From the NCBI GenBank assembly GCA_021613375.1, contig CM038720.1:12865962-12929961 (forward strand): 64,000 nt of DNA, written 5' to 3'. Below, piece after piece: positions 60,020 to 64,000 of this stretch. Origin of the DNA: Megaleporinus macrocephalus. Its lineage: Eukaryota; Chordata; Actinopteri; Characiformes; Anostomidae. The notes below the pieces were generated by a model. The model was not told the origin of the DNA and made no database searches. It saw only the letters and a list, made by a program, of their open reading frames with translations. The translations under genes were made by a program, and so were the position numbers. Every line of letters starts with the position of its first letter. The first letter of the stretch is position 1.

Positions 60020-60460
60020 GTTGGTGAGCTTTTATTTGTCCAGCAAAACACTTTATTTCTTAAATATTCAAACATTATTAATATAGTAAGTAGAGCTTTT
60101 ACATACATCAGTGTGTTTATTTAACTGTTTCCAAGCTGGTCCTTGTGGAAACAACCCAGTATTATTTACAGTTCTTATCTAATACCTGCTTTGACTGCTC
60201 AGTACTTCATTAAGCTAAATTAAGATTGCAGCTGAAGGAACTGAATACATTCATACAAAGTCTTGGGCATCCAGGAGAAATCTGGAACTACACTTTGTTC
60301 TGCAATCTGGCTTACAAGATATTATCTACTTCTTATAAAATAAGATATTAATGTTACTTTGTTTTGTATTGATGCTGATTTACATATGTTCTAATGTATT
60401 AAGTTCTTATTGGTGAAAATACACGTATTGCTAACATAAAAAGGTTTTAAACAATGAGCT
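60020..60460 (-). repeat. About 450-bp unclassified repeat, inverted partner of 47290-47740
   Basis: GTGGAAACAACCCAGTATTAT, ATCTAATACCTGCTTTGACT and AGGAGAAATCTGGAACTACA are reverse complements of words at 47450-47620. The similarity continues through both sides. Confidence 0.8.
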
Positions 60461-60774
60461 TAGGTGACTTTTGCAGTGGTGTATAGCTGGTCCTTTGCTT
60501 TTCTTGACATATGAGTAAATCATCATGCAAATATAAAGCAAAAGCTTTGTATCACGACATTCCTTACCTGATCAGCGCGGTTTGAAGTGTGTGATGATTC
60601 ACAACTGGTGATATACAAGCTTCCCTAACGATTCCTCTGGTATTAGCTGGCCTGTGAGCAAGAATGTCTTATAGGCTTCCTCCTTATCACACACACACAC
60701 TAGCCAACACCTATCACCGTACTGCCTGAGCTCAACTGCCTGAGAAAAACATGTATCTACTCTGGTTTAAACCA

Positions 60775-60900
60775 GAGTTTTTTCCAAGCTCTTTTGGAGC
60801 ATTTCTACTGATCCAGTTATCATGAATGCTTTACACAGTGTTAGGAGCAGCTGTCCTGTTCAAATTATGTGGAAACATTCAAAATGTAGAGACATGTTTG
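60775..60900 (+). repeat. Unclassified dispersed repeat (GAGCATTTCTATTGG family)
   Basis: TTTTGGAGCATTTCTACTGA, TATCATGAATGCTTTACACAG and TGTCCTGTTCAAATTATGTG. Confidence 0.55.
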
Positions 60901-62456
60901 GGGCTGCGAGCTTTGAGAAATTTGATAGAGAAAGAGTTGGAGCGGCACAGAATTGATCCATTTAGGCTTCTATCAACCTGAAAAAAATGATAAACATTTT
61001 CCACAGAGAAACAAAACCATGTTTTAGAAGAGAAGCTAGCATTCAGCTGTGTTTCATAGGTGCAGTGTGACAAATGCTTTATTTTCCAAACTGGACATCC
61101 AGCTTCTGGGGGGTTCCATTATAAATGATCTTAGTAGGAGGTCCTTCTGAATTCCAACCTTTTTGATACATAGTGGCTTGCAACATAACGTTACTTCTTC
61201 ATGGCCTCATCTGTGGCATTTAGGTTTCAGGCAACCAAGAAACATCCAACAACAAAGGGAGTCTTGTCACTCACACATGCAGCGTTTGAAATAAGTGCAT
61301 CAGTCTTATTTTAATGATGTACAGTGGGCGGAGCCTGTTTCCAAAAAGCTATACAAACCACCTGCTATCCAGTCACTGTTCACTGTAGTCTAGGAAAATT
61401 GGTACCAGCCATGAGCTTAATGTACTTGGATAGAATTGCAGGAGAATATATAAGCTTGGCGGGATAGCGGGAAATCAGATGTGCCATCTGGGAAATCAGT
61501 TTACCCACTGAACCACCCAGATTACTACATACAAGATCTAACCAGTTCTATAGGTTCAATTAATAAACAAAGACAAATACTACAAATTCCTGAGAGTAAG
61601 AACATTAGGACTAGGCCTGACATGAAATGATTAATTGGGAAATGTTGTTACAGATGATAAAAATGATTTACTAAAACGGATAACGAACATAAATAATGAA
61701 GGGAAGATGAATAAATTAGACAGTGCTGACAAATGGCATATTATGCAATACTCTCCTTAACCACCGGCTGGCCGCCCAGAAAACACTGAGCAAAACGCCA
61801 GCGGGCCGCCAACTTTACTGTTAGTGGGCCAACAATGGTCCGCTCTCTTCCTGCTATCAGGAATGATCTTAACCCCAGCATCCGAACCAAACCCGTCTGA
61901 TACATGTAAGATCTGGCTGAAGTTCTGCCCATTGTTTACTGTGTTTGTTTATGATTTTAAGTACATTGTGGTTTACTTAGGCCCTGTTCACTTATGTTTT
62001 AGATATCATAGTGATGGTGAGATTATGATTCCAAAACAATTTTAGACTTCATCCTGCCTGGGAACTGGGTTTGACCCAGTGAATCTAAGAGCTGTTTTTA
62101 GTGCACGTGGCTGAAGTAATATTTCTTTTAAGCAGCATGAGCTTGTTTAATTAACCAGCTTTAAACAAAGCCATCACTGCTCACCTGCCACTGTAAGCAC
62201 TCATTTTCATACAAAACCACTACACATCCTATTAGGCCAGTTTAACTTTATTAAGTGTAACACAGTATGTACAAATTGTGAACCAAAATCATTGTGTTGA
62301 CAGTTTTTGACTGTATTTGTAGCACTGCTGTTTCTTTTTCTCTGTTTAACATATCAAGTATGGAGAAAATTATTGTTTCAATTATAGTATCAAAATATAC
62401 ATTTTTTTTTTCATATCGCACACCTCTGAACAGAATTAGCCTTGTTTTATTGGATT
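60901..62456. other. Unassigned sequence
   Basis: No supported gene. CATATCGCACACCTCTG at 62413-62429 resembles a hAT terminus without a partner. Other frames lack known domains. Confidence 0.35.
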
Positions 62457-62515
62457 TAGAGGTGGCACTGTGTGTAGTGGTTAGCACTGTCGCCTCACAG
62501 GAAGACAATCCAGGT
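62457..62515 (+). repeat. Short L2/SINE-type fragment
   Basis: TAGAGGTGGCACTGTGTGTAG then TGGTTAGCACTGTCGCCTCACAGG is a familiar fish retroposon module. Confidence 0.65.
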
Positions 62516-62743
62516 GGGATATTATTATAGTTAATATAATATTTTTATATGCGGCACTACAGCTTTTATTTTGTCTGTTCAAACTTATTAAATCTCAGAA
62601 ATAGTACATATTGTGATGCATATACTGTGAAGATAGTTAGAAATAATGCAAGAAATGAAAATAAAAAACATACATGTGTCACAGAACGTTGTGAAAAAGA
62701 GGATAAGCTGGAGTTTACTTTTTATTGTCTGATTGAAATTTTG

Positions 62744-62817
62744 CATTACACCTTAAATTAGGCTGCGGTTAAATTCTAGTCGCAGGCTTTGTTAGGGAGA
62801 ACGCTGCAGCATTTAAG
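62744..62817. mobile_element. Short palindromic MITE (TTCCACCTTAAAT family), diverged copy 3
   Basis: TTACACCTTAAATTAGGCTGC pairs imperfectly with GCTGCAGCATTTAAGGCGAAAC. Confidence 0.55.
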
Positions 62818-63071
62818 GCGAAACACAAAGTTTCAAAGTCACAGATGGAGCTGGTGAGTACAAAATCAACTCCAGCCTAATAGAAGAAGAATCAAAAAGA
62901 TAGCATCCAACTGATGTGGAAGAAAAACTTCAAAGAATTGAAATTAAATTTGAAAGTGGTTTCAAAGACTTCTGACTACAGTAATGACTTTCTCAGTACA
63001 TCATTTGCCCCTCATTCTATGAAGTAGCCTGATGATAAGATGTGTTAAAACTTTAGTCTGATGTAATCATA

Positions 63072-64000
63072 CATTATATTGCCAAAAGTATTCACCCACC
63101 CATCCAAATCATTCAATTCAGGCTTTCCAATCACATCCATGGCCACAGGTGTATAAAACCAAGCACCTAGACATGCAGACTGCTTCTACACACATTAGTG
63201 AAAGAATGGGTCGTTCTCAGGAGCTCAGTGAATTCCAGTGTGATACTGTGATAGGATGCCGCCGGTGAGACCTTTTTCGATTGTCAATGGTATTATAACA
63301 AAGTGGAAGCGATTGGGAACGACAGCAACTCAGTGGTAGCCACGTAAAATGAGTGAGGTATCCAACTGTCTGCAGAGTCAATCACTACAGACCTCCAAAC
63401 TTCAAGTGACCTTTAGAGTAGCTCAAGAACAGAGCATAGAAACTTCATGGAATGGGTTTCCATAGCCAAGCAGCTGCATCCAAGCATTACATCACCAAGC
63501 ACAATGCAAAACACCACATGCAGTGGTGTAAAGCATGCCGCCACTGGACTCTAGAGCAGTGGAGACGTGTTCTCTAGAGTGACGAATTACACTTCTCCAT
63601 CTGGCAATCTGATGTACAAGTCTGGGTTTGGTGGTTAACAAAAGAACGGTACTTGTATAACTTGGTTTGGTGGAGGGGGATTATGGTGTGGGGTTGTTAT
63701 TCAGGAGATGAGCTCGGCCCCTTAGTTCCAGTGAAAGAAACACTTAATGCTTCAGCAGACCAAGAGATTTTGGACAATTTCATCCCTCCAACTAAGGGAA
63801 CAGTTTGGGGATGGCTTCTTCCTGTTCCAACCTGACTGCACACCAGTGCACGGATGAGCGAGTTTGGTGTGGAAGAGCTTGACTGGCCTGCACAGTCCTA
63901 ACCTGCCCAATAGAGCCAGACCTTCTCATCCAACATCAGTGTCTGACCTCACAAATATGCTTCTGGAAGATCGTTCAAACATTCCCATAAACACACTCCT
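63072..64000 (+). mobile_element. Tc1-like transposon, transposase pseudogene, runs off the window
   Basis: The left end is CATTATATTGCCAAAAGTATTC next to TA. Then follow the degenerate start (ATGGGTCGTTCTCAGGAGCTC), HYITKHNAKHHMQWCKACRH, a W-x-LEQWRRVLWSDELHFSIW segment (about 63547-63603), then RGIMVWGCYSGDELGPLVPV (about 63674-63733), and a late CTTCTGGAAGATCGTTCAAAC. Indels and stops break the frame. This copy keeps the middle region that is missing from 14067-14877. The right terminus is beyond 64000. Confidence 0.88.

Overview
The window looks like the inside of one very large gene in a teleost fish, probably an otophysan (characiform or catfish lineage). That assignment is inferred from a palindromic repeat family present in about ten copies and from the mix of hAT, Tc1/mariner, Ty3/gypsy and L2-type remnants. 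There is no bacterial-style gene organisation, and almost all long open frames are repeat artefacts or transposase remnants.

The only host protein-coding sequence I can support is one 111-bp exon at 33709-33819 on the + strand. It has a consensus acceptor and donor, phase 1 on both sides. It encodes the start of the N-terminal discoidin (F5/8 type C) domain of a contactin-associated protein-like protein (CASPR/CNTNAP family, closest by eye to the CNTNAP3/4 type). The rest of the window, about 33.7 kb before and 30.2 kb after, is then most simply the first and second introns of that gene. Very long 5' introns are characteristic of this family.

Layout: 1-4.8 kb is a hAT-derived region with a 385-bp inverted duplication carrying a transposase N-terminus, around a long 29/58-bp tandem array. 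5-18 kb is mixed unique sequence with Tc1, hAT and palindromic elements. 18.5-19.5 kb is a 24-bp minisatellite resembling a Tc1 terminal repeat. 20-29 kb is dense nested transposons, including a hAT of 1578 bp sitting inside a palindromic element. 30.3-33.6 kb is a GAGTC-rich repeat ending in an indel-free 40-bp minisatellite with higher-order structure, which stops 88 bp before the exon. 34.6-37.9 kb is a decayed gypsy pol fragment split by a hAT element, next to a Tc1 remnant. 38-64 kb is unique blocks alternating with MITEs, a LINE fragment, minisatellites and Tc1 copies, the last running off the right edge.

Several low-repeat, GC-richer blocks (about 5.3-5.9, 9.7-10.1, 15.3-16.0, 20.7-21.2, 29.3-30.2, 38.2-39.7, 45.1-46.4, 48.2-48.7 and 57.3-57.7 kb) are the best candidates for conserved non-coding regulatory DNA, but that needs alignment. 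I found no new gene system. The most unusual structures are the fold-back array at 892-4055, the higher-order minisatellite abutting the exon, and a composite pair of MITEs at 42290-42780 sharing one outer target-site duplication.
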